Source of the DNA: G963677915 sp963677915
GTDB taxonomy: Bacteria; Bacillota; Clostridia; Lachnospirales; Vallitaleaceae
Assembly: GCA_963677915.2 (NCBI GenBank)
Contig: CAXXGE010000033.1
Span: 38,007-102,006 of the forward strand
Direction of reading: 5' to 3'
Length of the DNA: 64,000 nucleotides
Below the pieces are notes generated by a model. The model searched no databases, was not told the origin of the DNA, and was given only the letters and a program-made list of their open reading frames with translations. This document shows positions 33,955 through 42,559 of the stretch, piece by piece. The position numbers and the translations under genes were made by a program. Position 1 is the stretch's first letter. Each line of letters begins with the position of its first letter.

Positions 33955-34755
33955 CTAGAGTTCTGTATCGTTAATGGCTTGCATAACAATGTCAGTATCG
34001 ATGGTGGAAGCTTTGTTGCTTTCGCCAATGAGAAGGCTGGCATTGCAAAACTTATTGATTACCCGAGGGGTACCATCGGCTGCGTTGAGTATGGCTTCCA
34101 GAGCATTTTCTTCAAAAACCTGTTGACTGCATCCGGCGCCTTTAAGTTTATCAATTACGTAGGTTCGCCCTTCCTCCTTGGTTAAGCCACCCAGATCATA
34201 ATTCATGACGATACGTTGGCGAAGTGGTTCGTGGATACCCAGGCGAAGGGTTGAATTAAGAGAAGGAAGTCCGGCAAGAAGTATGGCAGCCCGGTCTCTT
34301 GAATCCATCTCGAAGTTAAAGAGAATCTTCAGATCATTAAGGATGGCGCCATTGATATAGTTGGCTTCATCGATGATGATGAGCGGAGTTTTGCGTTTTT
34401 CAAGAGCAAGACGTGAGATTTCTTCCTGGATGATTCGGAAATTATCCGGCTTTCTGTATGAGGGCTGAGCACCGAATTCTGTAACAAGATTACGATAGAA
34501 ATCATTGGCGGTAAGGGTAGAAAAACTGGAGTAAACAACCTTATATAAAGAGGGGTTGAGACCGGCGGCCCAGTTGCGTATAGCTGTTGTCTTACCACGT
34601 CCGGGACTGCCGGTCAGAAGGCCGAAGCCTTTTGTTTTGACCAGATAATCCAGACGGAAAAGTGTTTCACGATACTCCTTCGTATCGACAAGTATCTCTT
34701 TTGAATTTTTCAGAAAAGGGTTGAATTCCAAACCGTAGCGTGCTGTATAGTTCAT
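33955..34755 (-). CDS. TniB/ExeA-like AAA ATPase of transposon
   Basis: The 266-residue protein has Walker A L-T-G-S-P-G-R-G-K-T-T near residue 45, Walker B P-L-I-I-I-D-E-A near 125, and R-Q-R-I-V-M-N-Y followed by a C-terminal sensor 2 region T-P-R-V-I-N-K-F. It opens with Y-G-L-E-F-N-P-F, as in ExeA/TniB/MuB-type ATPases that select targets for DDE transposases. It starts at the stop of the transposase gene (TAATG). Likely role: target choice and activation of the partner transposase. Confidence 0.88.
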   Translation of the reverse strand: MNYTARYGLEFNPFLKNSKEILVDTKEYRETLFRLDYLVKTKGFGLLTGSPGRGKTTAIRNWAAGLNPSLYKVVYSSFSTLTANDFYRNLVTEFGAQPSYRKPDNFRIIQEEISRLALEKRKTPLIIIDEANYINGAILNDLKILFNFEMDSRDRAAILLAGLPSLNSTLRLGIHEPLRQRIVMNYDLGGLTKEEGRTYVIDKLKGAGCSQQVFEENALEAILNAADGTPRVINKFCNASLLIGESNKASTIDTDIVMQAINDTEL

Positions 34756-35999
34756 TATTCTTCACCTCGACATAAATGTACTTTTTTCCGTTTGACAAAA
34801 GCATTCTCCTGTTTGTTTAGAAGGCGAATGGGCGTAAAAGTACCATCCTGTTCAACAATGAAGATTTCTTCCATATCAGGAGAATAGCGTAGACGAACCC
34901 GTTGTTTGGCAAAACGACAGTCGACTTCGTACTCCACCTGATCTATGGTGATGACGCTGTCGATGGAAACACGGCGTTCTATCTCTAAAAGGAAATGTTT
35001 CTGTATTTCTTCTTCAGAAAGGCGTTTGATGCGCTCCGGTTCGGAGAAGAAACGGTCTTGGGGAGAAGTACCTTTGAGTGACGAATGAGGTGTCTGGTTA
35101 TAATGCTGAACATAAGCCATAAGGTTACCATGCAACTCGTCCAGGGAAGCAAAATCCCTGATATCCAGGCAAGCCAGCCATTGATCTTTTAGGGTTCTGA
35201 ACCACCGTTCGATTTTTGCCTTCTGAGTAGGAGTGTATGGCTGATCATAATGAAGGACTGAACCGGTACGTGCCGCCAGCAGTTCCATCTGTTTGTTCTT
35301 AAAAGAACTGCCATTGTCGAAATTGTACATTTGTGGGCGACCATACTTAGCGACAGCAGATTTCATGACGGACATGAGATTCACAAAATTATCATTGAAA
35401 AAGACATCGATACCGACAATAAAACGGCTGGCGTCATCAATCAAAGCAATGATGAAAACCTTGTGTTTCTTCCCGTCTTCCGTCTTAAGATAGGGACCGA
35501 CACTGGTATCACCGCACCATACCTCATTGATATGAGGGCGTTCATAGCGTCGCATGTCATGATTGGTGGTGATCTTCATCTCGAGGGCAAGAAGGTTAAT
35601 GAAACGATTGACCGTAGATTCAGACAACTCACCGGGTTTAATGCTGCCGTTCTCACGAAGCTGGCGAAAAATGGCGGCAGCAGACATTCTTGGATAGTTG
35701 GATTTCAGATACTTGATCTGTTCCTGAAGATCTTCATCCAACTTGCGTGGTTTACCTGTATCGGATCTGGATGAAGGTATCAGAGCATCAAAGCCGTCTC
35801 GAATATAATTGTTGTACCAATGCTTAATGGTAGGCGGTGCAAAGTGCTTGGTTGATCCGTCGGGAGCTAGAACACCTTTAAGGGAAGCATCACGAAAGAA
35901 AGCCTCGTTGGATGAATACTGATCGGAAAGGCCTGAAATGAGTGGAGAGATGACGGAATAGCGCATAAGAGCTGTTGCATGGGCTGTATCTTGGTTCAT
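34755..35999 (-). CDS. DDE transposase/integrase (Mu/Tn7-like, rve core)
   Basis: The 414-residue protein contains an N-terminal helix-turn-helix region (P-T-I-K-H-W-Y-N-N-Y), then an rve core with E-V-W-C-G-D-T-S-V (first D), Y-N-F-D-N-G-S-S-F (second D) and T-P-T-Q-K-A-K-I-E-R-W-F-R-T-L-K (catalytic E). The C-terminal beta-barrel has V-D-C-R-F-A-K-Q-R-V. Pairing with a TniB-like ATPase places it with multi-subunit transposons rather than simple IS. ATG at 35999 is preceded by AAGGAGGTTTCCACC. All three catalytic acids are present. Confidence 0.9.
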   Translation of the reverse strand: MNQDTAHATALMRYSVISPLISGLSDQYSSNEAFFRDASLKGVLAPDGSTKHFAPPTIKHWYNNYIRDGFDALIPSSRSDTGKPRKLDEDLQEQIKYLKSNYPRMSAAAIFRQLRENGSIKPGELSESTVNRFINLLALEMKITTNHDMRRYERPHINEVWCGDTSVGPYLKTEDGKKHKVFIIALIDDASRFIVGIDVFFNDNFVNLMSVMKSAVAKYGRPQMYNFDNGSSFKNKQMELLAARTGSVLHYDQPYTPTQKAKIERWFRTLKDQWLACLDIRDFASLDELHGNLMAYVQHYNQTPHSSLKGTSPQDRFFSEPERIKRLSEEEIQKHFLLEIERRVSIDSVITIDQVEYEVDCRFAKQRVRLRYSPDMEEIFIVEQDGTFTPIRLLNKQENAFVKRKKVHLCRGEE

Positions 36000-36060
36000 G
36001 GTGGAAACCTCCTTGTTTTTTCTTGATTATAAGAGGAAAAACCGTAGAGGTCGTGTCAGG

Positions 36061-36582
36061 TTATGTGGGTCCTGGAAATAAAACGTTAGGCGTTCTTTTA
36101 ATCTGCATGAACTGGCGATTGAAGGACGAAAAACACTTGCCGATGAAGTGGCAAGATGTGGAAAGCGCTAGGGAAATGGCAAGAAGTCGTTGAAGCCAGT
36201 GGCGAAGATACTGGCGAATCACATGACGAATGTTGCTTTCATCAATGGAAGGATGATGGTTCATAATAGATGAGAAGTCCTTAGAGCATTCATAACAGGA
36301 AATGATACTGACTTGCTCGGAAAGAGAAATTTGAGAATAAGGGACGATAGATGATAGTAGAAGTGCGTGGGTCTTATTGCAAACCTCACATTTCACACGA
36401 CAGATGCGCAAGGACACTAAGGAATCTTCTACCTTAATCCCGCGGGTATAGTAACCATGAACGGAAAGGCTGGCAGAACGACCGCAGCTGCATACCAGTT
36501 GGTGGAACTGAAGTTCGTTTAACGTATTATCATATAAAACTTGCGATATAGGATTGCAATTATCCGTAAAAATAGTTATCAT
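36061..36582 (-). CDS. DUF6431-like zinc-ribbon protein of transposon
   Basis: A 173-residue protein with C-S-C near residue 33, then R-x-C-R-V-K-C-E-V-C-N-K-T-H-A-L-L, which looks like a zinc ribbon, followed by a helical region (S-L-S-E-Q-V-S-I-I, then I-R-H-V-I-R-Q-Y-L-R-H-W) that could bind DNA. It is the first gene of the minus-strand transposon operon. I associate it with the DUF6431 family, which accompanies this transposase/ATPase pair. It may recognise the transposon ends or regulate the operon. Confidence 0.6.
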   Translation of the reverse strand: MITIFTDNCNPISQVLYDNTLNELQFHQLVCSCGRSASLSVHGYYTRGIKVEDSLVSLRICRVKCEVCNKTHALLLSSIVPYSQISLSEQVSIISCYECSKDFSSIMNHHPSIDESNIRHVIRQYLRHWLQRLLAISLALSTSCHFIGKCFSSFNRQFMQIKRTPNVLFPGPT

Positions 36583-36627
36583 ATGAACTGTTATCAGTGA
36601 GGTTACAACCTTACTGTGATGTCATGT

Positions 36628-36667
36628 GTGGCAGAAATCAAACTTTGGTAGGGGAGGTTTCTGCCAC
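36628..36667. repeat. Inverted repeat upstream of the transposon operon
   Basis: GTGGCAGAAA (36628-36637) and TTTCTGCCAC (36658-36667) are perfect arms over a 20-base loop. The position just 5' of the first transposon gene suggests an operator or part of the transposon end. Confidence 0.45.
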
Positions 36668-36698
36668 TTAAGTGAAAAGTAACGATTCATGATAACAT

Positions 36699-36763
36699 AA
36701 GAAGGTACCGGATAAAACAATCTGACGCGTAATGCAGCAGAATATTTTATCCGGTACCTTCTT
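36699..36763. repeat. 19-bp perfect palindrome arms, terminator-like
   Basis: AAGAAGGTACCGGATAAAA (36699-36717) pairs with its exact complement at 36745-36763 over a 27-base loop; CTTTTATTTTG spans and follows the right arm. It could terminate plus-strand transcription, but no gene ends just before it. It may mark a junction between inserted elements. Confidence 0.5.
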
Positions 36764-36811
36764 TTATTTTGACTGATAAGGATTAAAAGCAAAGCATATA
36801 ATGTGCCGAAT

Positions 36812-36962
36812 AACAGTAAGGCTAGTCCGCGGATAGCCTGAAATCAGGGCGTTTGCGGGATTTTGGTAAGAATAATAGAGATGGAAAAAGGTCTTTACGC
36901 GTAAAAGTAGAGGCCTTTTTACTTGGGGGGGACACAAAAGCGCAAAAATAGGAGATTCGCGG
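36812..36962 (+). repeat. Repeat copy A (divergent), with terminator-like hairpin
   Basis: This copy shares GCTAGTCCG, GATAGCCTGAAATCAGGG, CGTTTGCGGGATTTTGG and the ACTTGGGGGGGACAC region with copies B (41892) and C (63716), but lacks the H-V-E-T-V-V start. Its hairpin GGTCTTTAC/GTAGAGGCC followed by TTTTT differs from GCCTCCTAC/GTGGGAGG in B and C while still pairing. Between 36963 and 37216 nothing else is supported. A serine recombinase start follows at 37217. Confidence 0.65.
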
Positions 36963-37216
36963 AATTGTATAGAGATATGCGAAAAGATTACCAGAATGGT
37001 ATCAAAAAGTCAGAATTGTAATAGGTAGGATGTGGAAAATAGCTTGTTTATTAGACAAAACCGGTATTATAGCCTAAACAACATAAAGGAAAACAGGCTA
37101 AATGATAATTAGGCTATTTCCAATAATACTAAAATATTTGAAAAATTGAAAGCAAAAGTATAAGATTATTAGTGTGATATACGTGCATGCATTCCTACGA
37201 GCTTTGGAGGTGTCTT

Positions 37217-37306
37217 ATGCAAGAAAATTCAGTAGTTCATTTCATACCGGCTAAACCTCCAAAACAAGAAAAGCGTGTTGGCATTTATGCCAGGGTTAGT
37301 ACAAAT
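37217..37306 (+). pseudogene. Serine recombinase N-terminal fragment cut by IS6
   Basis: ATG at 37217, preceded by TTTGGAGGTGTCTT, opens M-Q-E-N-S-V-V-H-F-I-P and reaches R-V-G-I-Y-A-R-V-S-T-N, the catalytic N-terminus of large serine recombinases (the S of RVST is the nucleophile). The frame is cut after 30 codons by the IS6 element. A zinc-ribbon fragment of such a recombinase lies far away at 44083. This is the ruin of an integrase for one of the mobile islands. Confidence 0.8.
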
Positions 37307-38145
37307 GGTTCTGTTGCAAAAAATTTCAATCAACCATTCATATGTTATAATTATACCAATTTTGACTTCTGAATGGAGAGAATCACTATGAAAAACATAT
37401 TCAAATGGAAACACTACCAGTCTGAGATCATCATTCTTTGCGTTCGATGGTATTTAAAATATCCGCTTTCGTATCGTAACCTTCAAGAAATGATGGCAGA
37501 GCGTGGCTTGAATCTTAACCATACTACCATCTTTCGCTGGGTAATTGAATATTCCCCAATTCTCAATCGCGAACTGAGGAAACATTTGAAGAAAACCTCA
37601 GATTCATGGCGTGTCGATGAGACTTACTTAAAACTAAACGGCAAGTGGATGTATCTATATCGAGCTGTTGATCAATATGGCGACACTATTGATTTCTGGT
37701 TATCTAAATCAAGAGACCGTAAAGCAGCAAAGAAATTCTTTAGGAAAGCATTAAAATCACCACATAATAGCAATCCCAGAGTCATCACTACCGACAAATA
37801 CGCAGCAACAATCAGGACGATCAAGAATGAAATACAGAATGAACGATTACACCCCCAAACTAAACATCGCTCATCCAAGTACATGAACAACATCATCGAA
37901 CAAGACCATCGACATGTTAAACGAATAACCGCTCATATGCTCGGATTCAAGAACTTTAAGTCAGCCTGCTCTACTATTCAAGGCATAGAAGCCATGAACA
38001 TGATTCGAAAAGGTCAAGCAAATACAAAATCTATAAAAGGTGAAATCGCATTAGTCAGTGCGATTTTTAATGTTGCATAGAAGTTATCCTCCGAAGGTAT
38101 ACGTTTGACTTAATGGTGATTTAAGGAATTATTTGAAACAGAACC
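37307..38145 (+). mobile_element. IS6-family insertion sequence
   Basis: Terminal inverted repeats GGTTCTGTTGCAAAAAATTTC (left, from 37307) and the complement of GGAATTATTTGAAACAGAACC (right, to 38145) bound an 839-base element with one transposase gene. Flanking 8-mers are GTACAAAT and GTTTTTAT, which are not a duplication. IS6 elements normally leave 8-bp duplications, so this copy probably took part in a deletion or cointegrate resolution. The 140 bases to its right match no gene I recognise. Confidence 0.88.
37388..38080 (+). CDS. IS6-family transposase
   Basis: The 230-residue protein has the IS6 layout: R-W-Y-L-K-Y-P-L-S-Y-R-N-L-Q-E-M near the start, W-R-V-D-E-T-Y-L-K (first D), V-I-T-T-D-K-Y (second D) and N-N-I-I-E-Q-D-H-R (E). 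ATG at 37388 follows GGAGAGAATCACT. The frame is complete, so the element may be mobile. Confidence 0.93.
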   Translation: MKNIFKWKHYQSEIIILCVRWYLKYPLSYRNLQEMMAERGLNLNHTTIFRWVIEYSPILNRELRKHLKKTSDSWRVDETYLKLNGKWMYLYRAVDQYGDTIDFWLSKSRDRKAAKKFFRKALKSPHNSNPRVITTDKYAATIRTIKNEIQNERLHPQTKHRSSKYMNNIIEQDHRHVKRITAHMLGFKNFKSACSTIQGIEAMNMIRKGQANTKSIKGEIALVSAIFNVA

Positions 38146-38289
38146 GTTTTTATTCGGATTTTTATAGAGGTGAGTATCAGTGCAAGTTACCTAAACCAGA
38201 TCCAATGCAATATCCGAAAACCGCTATTAATTTGTGTTTATGCAATATATAATTATATTGTAATAAAATATAGTTAGGAGTCGGTTAAC

Positions 38290-39749
38290 ATGAAAAATAT
38301 TGAAGATTATAATAAAGTTCTATCCGAAACATTGAATCATTCCATAGAGTATCTAACTGGTTTGAATGACATGCCGGTAAATGCAACTAGAGGCTTAAAT
38401 GATTTAAGAAGTTCATTAGCAAAAAATTTAAACAATAATGAAATGAAGCCTGAAGAGGTGATTAATGAACTTATTCAAGATGTGAATGGAGGTCTTTTAA
38501 GTAGTACAGGAAGTCGTTTCTTCGCATGGGTCATCGGTGGGTCGCTTCCTGCTGCTTTAGCAGCAGACTGGTTGACTTCAACTTGGGATCAAAATGCAGC
38601 GTTATTCGCCTGTTCACCAGCAGAAGCAGTAATTGAAGAAGTTGCAGGCCAATGGCTGAAAGAACTATTGCGTTTACCTAATGAATCAAGTTTTGCTTTA
38701 ACTACCGGTTGTCAAATGGCTCATGTTACATGCTTGGCTGCTGCCAGAAATAAAATGCTGCAAGACCATTCATGGGATGTAGAGAAAAAAGGTTTATCAG
38801 GAGCACCACAGATTCATATACTAACCAATAGTCAATTGCATGCATCTGTAGAGCGTGCTGCTAGATTTTTAGGACTTGGAAGTGATTCAAATAGTACCAC
38901 TTGAAATTGATTGTAAAGGTCAATTAAAGGCAGAAGTACTAGAAAAGTCCCTCGAAATCACAAAGGAAAACCTGTTATAGTCCAACTATGTGCAGGAGAT
39001 ATAAATACAGGTGCCTATGACAATTTGAAGAGATCATTCCTATTGCCCATAAATACAATGCCTGGGTACATGTCGATGGTGCCTTTGGTCTTTGGGTCAA
39101 TGCAAGTCCTAAGTATCGATATTTATTAAAGGGTGTTGAGCTAGCAGATTCATGGGCTACGGATGGTCATAAATGGCTGAATGTACCTTATGATTGTGGT
39201 TATGCATTTATAAAACACTCAGAGTACCATAAATCATCCATGTCTATGCGTGCCAGCTATCTTACGCATGACGAGGATGCCAGAGATCAGTTTGATTGGA
39301 ATCCGGAATGGTCCAGACGAGGACGGGGTGTATCAACCTATGCAGCCATAAGACAACTTGGGAAAAAAGGCGTTGCAGGTCTGATAGATTCTTCTTGCGA
39401 ATCAGCCTTATCTCTTGTTAAGGGCATTGGTGAATTACAGGGGGCATCCATTATGTCACTTCCACAAATCAATCAGGGTCTCATTCGTTTTGAATGTCCT
39501 AAAGAACAAGCCACTGAAGCAGATCATGACAGATTTACAGATATGGTCATTGAAGGCATTAATAATACAGGAAAGTTATTTGTTGGAGGAACTAACTGGA
39601 ACAATAAGAGGTGTATGAGAATTTCAGTTTGTGGTTGGCTAACGGATGATGAAGATATTCAGTTATCTGTATCTACAATTTCTATGGTATTAGATGACTT
39701 GGTAAAAGGGTATCAGGAATTCGAGTCAAGAGACTCATCTAAATTATGA
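38290..39749 (+). pseudogene. PLP-dependent decarboxylase, multiple frameshifts
   Basis: The first open part (38290-38904) matches group II PLP decarboxylases (F-F-A-W-V-I-G-G-S-L-P-A-A-L-A and F-A-L-T-T-G-C-Q-M-A-H). The last part (39240-39749) is the C-terminus. Between them the homology jumps frames at least three times: near 38890, near 38965 (before P-V-I-V-Q-L-C-A-G-D) and near 39015. The cofactor lysine motif A-T-D-G-H-K-W-L-N survives near 39160. The family decarboxylates glutamate or aromatic amino acids. As read here no full enzyme can be made. Confidence 0.88.
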
Positions 39750-39779
39750 TGACTTACGTAGAGGAAGGAGGTCAGGAAA

Positions 39780-41234
39780 ATGGATCAATACCATATCGCA
39801 AGAACTACAAAAGATAAAAATTTTGATGGCCAATTCTTTTTCGGAGTTAAAACAACAGGTATTTTTTGCAGACCTTCCTGTCCATCTCCTGTTGCAAAAG
39901 AAGAGAACGTGATCTATTTTGACACTATGTTTGATGCTTTGCATGATGGATTCAGACCATGTCATAGATGCAGACCGGATATTGAAGTCGAATACTATAG
40001 TGGAAATATTGATGGGGTCAACATTGTCAATACCGCACTGGAAAAAATATATGACGGCTTTCTGAATACCCACTCTGTTAGTGAATTAGCAGAAGCACTC
40101 TTTGTTTCAGATAGACATTTAAGGAAATTGTTTGTTGAAAATTTGGGATCGTCGCCGATTAAGATCGCCAAATATCATAAGTCAATATTTGCAAAGAAGT
40201 TGCTTCTTTATTCGAAGATGCCCATTACAGAAGTGGCATTCGCATCAGGATTTCGTTCAATCAGGCAATTCAATGATGTATTCAAAGACTTGTTTTCTAC
40301 TACCCCTTCTCAGTATAGAAAAGAAGTTGATTCCAAATGGGATGATTCGGGAGTGATGACAATCCATGTGCCTTATCAGAAACCTTTTGATTATATGCAA
40401 GTGTTACAGTTTATGAAAGACAGACTGATAAAGGGGGTAGAGGTGGTTAACGGTGGACAGTATAGCCGCACTTTTTGCATAGATGGAATAAAAGGATACT
40501 TTACTGTGGAAGATGATCCGGGAGATTCTTTTTTGATACTGAAAATTGTCAGTTCCGATGTAAGGTGTTGTATGGCTTTATATAATAAAGTACGAAAAAT
40601 GTTTGATATAGACACCGATATTTCATTGATCAGCTCACAGCTTAGCGAGGATCACCGATTGGCTAAAGGTATGAGAAATATGTTGGCACCCAGACTTCCG
40701 GTTGCTTTTGATCCATTTGAATTTATGATCAGAGCAATTGTGGGTCAACAGATATCTGTAAGTGCAGCGACAACATTAGCGAGCCGTATTGTGGAGCGTG
40801 GAGCTCTTGAAACAGATGATACCTATCCAAGCGGATTGGATTATTTTTTTCCAGATATAGAGCATTTCAACACAATGAGTTTGGAGGAGCTAGGCATAAC
40901 GAAAACTCGGGTTGATACCATTGTTCGAGTAGTAGAAAAACTTTTAGATCAAGATTTAAGTCTTTCTTACAATCAGTCCTACAGCAAATTTCATTCGGAT
41001 TTTTCAGCAATAAAAGGTATAGGAGATTGGACAGTTCAATATGTTGCTATGCGTGGACTAGGGATGGTTGACAGCTTCCCTTCCAAGGATTTGGGGATTA
41101 TAAAAGCATTAACAATTGATAATATTAAGCCAAAAGTTGGTGAAATAGAAGAAATAAGTAAAACCTGGAAACCTTACCGAGCCTATGCAGCATTATGCTT
41201 ATGGAACGGTACATCAATGGAGGAGAATAATTAA
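39780..41234 (+). CDS. Ada-AlkA fusion: AdaA regulator plus 3-methyladenine DNA glycosylase
   Basis: Residues 1-75 form the Ada metal-binding domain with four cysteines (F-C-R-P-S-C and F-R-P-C-H-R-C-R-P). Residues 85-185 are an AraC-type HTH (I-T-E-V-A-F-A-S-G-F-R-S-I-R-Q-F). The rest is AlkA, with the helix-hairpin-helix I-K-G-I-G-D-W-T-V-Q-Y and the catalytic aspartate in F-P-S-K-D-L-G-I. The protein senses methyl phosphotriesters, activates the adaptive response and excises alkylated bases. It overlaps the Ogt gene by one base (TAATG), an intact two-gene repair operon amid mobile debris. Confidence 0.92.
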   Translation: MDQYHIARTTKDKNFDGQFFFGVKTTGIFCRPSCPSPVAKEENVIYFDTMFDALHDGFRPCHRCRPDIEVEYYSGNIDGVNIVNTALEKIYDGFLNTHSVSELAEALFVSDRHLRKLFVENLGSSPIKIAKYHKSIFAKKLLLYSKMPITEVAFASGFRSIRQFNDVFKDLFSTTPSQYRKEVDSKWDDSGVMTIHVPYQKPFDYMQVLQFMKDRLIKGVEVVNGGQYSRTFCIDGIKGYFTVEDDPGDSFLILKIVSSDVRCCMALYNKVRKMFDIDTDISLISSQLSEDHRLAKGMRNMLAPRLPVAFDPFEFMIRAIVGQQISVSAATTLASRIVERGALETDDTYPSGLDYFFPDIEHFNTMSLEELGITKTRVDTIVRVVEKLLDQDLSLSYNQSYSKFHSDFSAIKGIGDWTVQYVAMRGLGMVDSFPSKDLGIIKALTIDNIKPKVGEIEEISKTWKPYRAYAALCLWNGTSMEENN

Positions 41235-41722
41235 TGTATTATGCAGAGTTTGAAACCACACTTTGCCCCATGGTTATTGTTGGTGATGAGACAGGGATCA
41301 GGCACCTTCATCTTTACATTGAAGATGACTCAAAACATAAGTTTACCATCCCTTCAGAGTGGATAGAGTCGTATGAGTTTTTTTTGGATGTCATTCGGCA
41401 GATAGAAGAATATTTGAAGGGTGAACGAAAAGTATTTGAAGTGGCATTGAGTCCAGAGGGGACATTATTCCAGAAGCGGGTATGGAAAGAACTATGCAAT
41501 ATTCCTTATGGAGAGACATTCTCCTATAAAGAACTCGCTAAATGTACTGGTAATTTAAAAGCTTATCGTGCGGTGGGAACTGCAAATGCAAAAAATCCAC
41601 TTCCGATAATCATTCCATGTCATCGAGTGGTTAAGTCAAATAAGGAGATTGGTGACTACGCATTTGGGAGTGAAGTAAAAAGGATGTTGATAGAGTTGGA
41701 GGCGAACAGTGATAAGTCCTAA
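41234..41722 (+). CDS. ogt: Methylated-DNA--protein-cysteine methyltransferase
   Basis: The 162-residue protein contains the active-site motif I-I-P-C-H-R-V-V with the acceptor cysteine, preceded by G-E-T-F-S-Y-K-E-L-A and R-A-V-G-T-A-N-A-K-N-P-L-P. It removes the methyl group from O6-methylguanine in a suicide reaction. It is translationally coupled to the Ada-AlkA gene and probably induced with it. Confidence 0.95.
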   Translation: MYYAEFETTLCPMVIVGDETGIRHLHLYIEDDSKHKFTIPSEWIESYEFFLDVIRQIEEYLKGERKVFEVALSPEGTLFQKRVWKELCNIPYGETFSYKELAKCTGNLKAYRAVGTANAKNPLPIIIPCHRVVKSNKEIGDYAFGSEVKRMLIELEANSDKS

Positions 41723-41891
41723 AGTAGTAGTCTATCATAATTCAACAGATGATTATATTGAATGATAGGTTTGTGATATGGATGCCTCAAATAGAATCTG
41801 ACACATGTGAAGTGTTGTGCAAAAGGGCCCTATTAGTCGGAAAAGTTAAAATCGAAGTAGTCACTTCCACATCACCGATAATCATACGACT

Positions 41892-42174
41892 CACGTTGAG
41901 ACAGTCGTTAAGCTAGTCCGGGAATAGCCTGAAATCAGGGCGTTTGCGGGATTTGGTAAGAATAATAGAGATGGATTTTAGCCTCCTACGTGAAAATGTG
42001 GGAGGTTTTTGCTTGGGGGGGACACTTTTACGCGAAATGCAGGGGTTTGACAGGGGGGGATTTTAGATTCGCGGAAAGGTATTGGTCTGGAGGTGCGGAC
42101 AAAAAGATGGACTCAATGAGGCTATGAAAAGCGGTGAAATAGTCTATTCATAGGATCTGCCAGAGCGATGAATC
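41892..42174 (+). repeat. Repeat copy B with att-like site 2
   Basis: The repeat opens with CACGTTGAGACAGTCGTTAAG, which reads H-V-E-T-V-V-K-L-V-R-E-stop. It continues with GCTAGTCCGGGAATAGCCTG, a terminator hairpin GCCTCCTAC/GTGGGAGG-TTTTT (41981-42010), and G-rich strings, to GCGATGAATC at 42174. It is almost identical to copy C at 63716-64000, differing by a few bases and homopolymer lengths. Both are on the plus strand, so they directly flank 42.2-63.7 kb. Between the Ogt stop and this repeat (41723-41891) no gene is supported. Confidence 0.75.
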
Positions 42175-42559
42175 AACCCGACAGCGATGATTTCAACAAT
42201 CTGATGAACTATTTACTAATGCACAGCAGCAATTCAAGGAAATTTACACACTAAAAAGGACTTGACTGTAAAGCACTGGTCAACATCTCGAATATTCTGA
42301 ATACATCTCTAAATTGTCTGGTGTCAGGGAAAACAATGTCGTCAAAATAGGTTTTTGCCCTTTGTCTGAAAACATTTTGAATTGACTGAAAGTTATCTTT
42401 AACCCTTTGTTTTCGGCGTTGCGTTAATTGATGACATGCTTAATAGACCAATGAACATTGGCCACTTTTATGACCTGTTCACCAAAAAACTACAACGCGG
42501 TTCTTCTCGTGCTTACAAATTTAATATGGCTACGAACTCTGTCAAGATCTCTACTGAAC
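42175..42559. other. Unresolved gap after repeat B
   Basis: About 385 bases without a supported gene. The minus strand may hold fragments of a transposase C-terminus in changing frames, but no family match was firm. It separates copy B from the 3' end of the IS4 transposase. Confidence 0.3.

Noticed and set aside
36812..36962. CRISPR-like array suggested by repeated strings
   Set aside because: The three copies are far apart and long, with no regular spacers and no cas genes.
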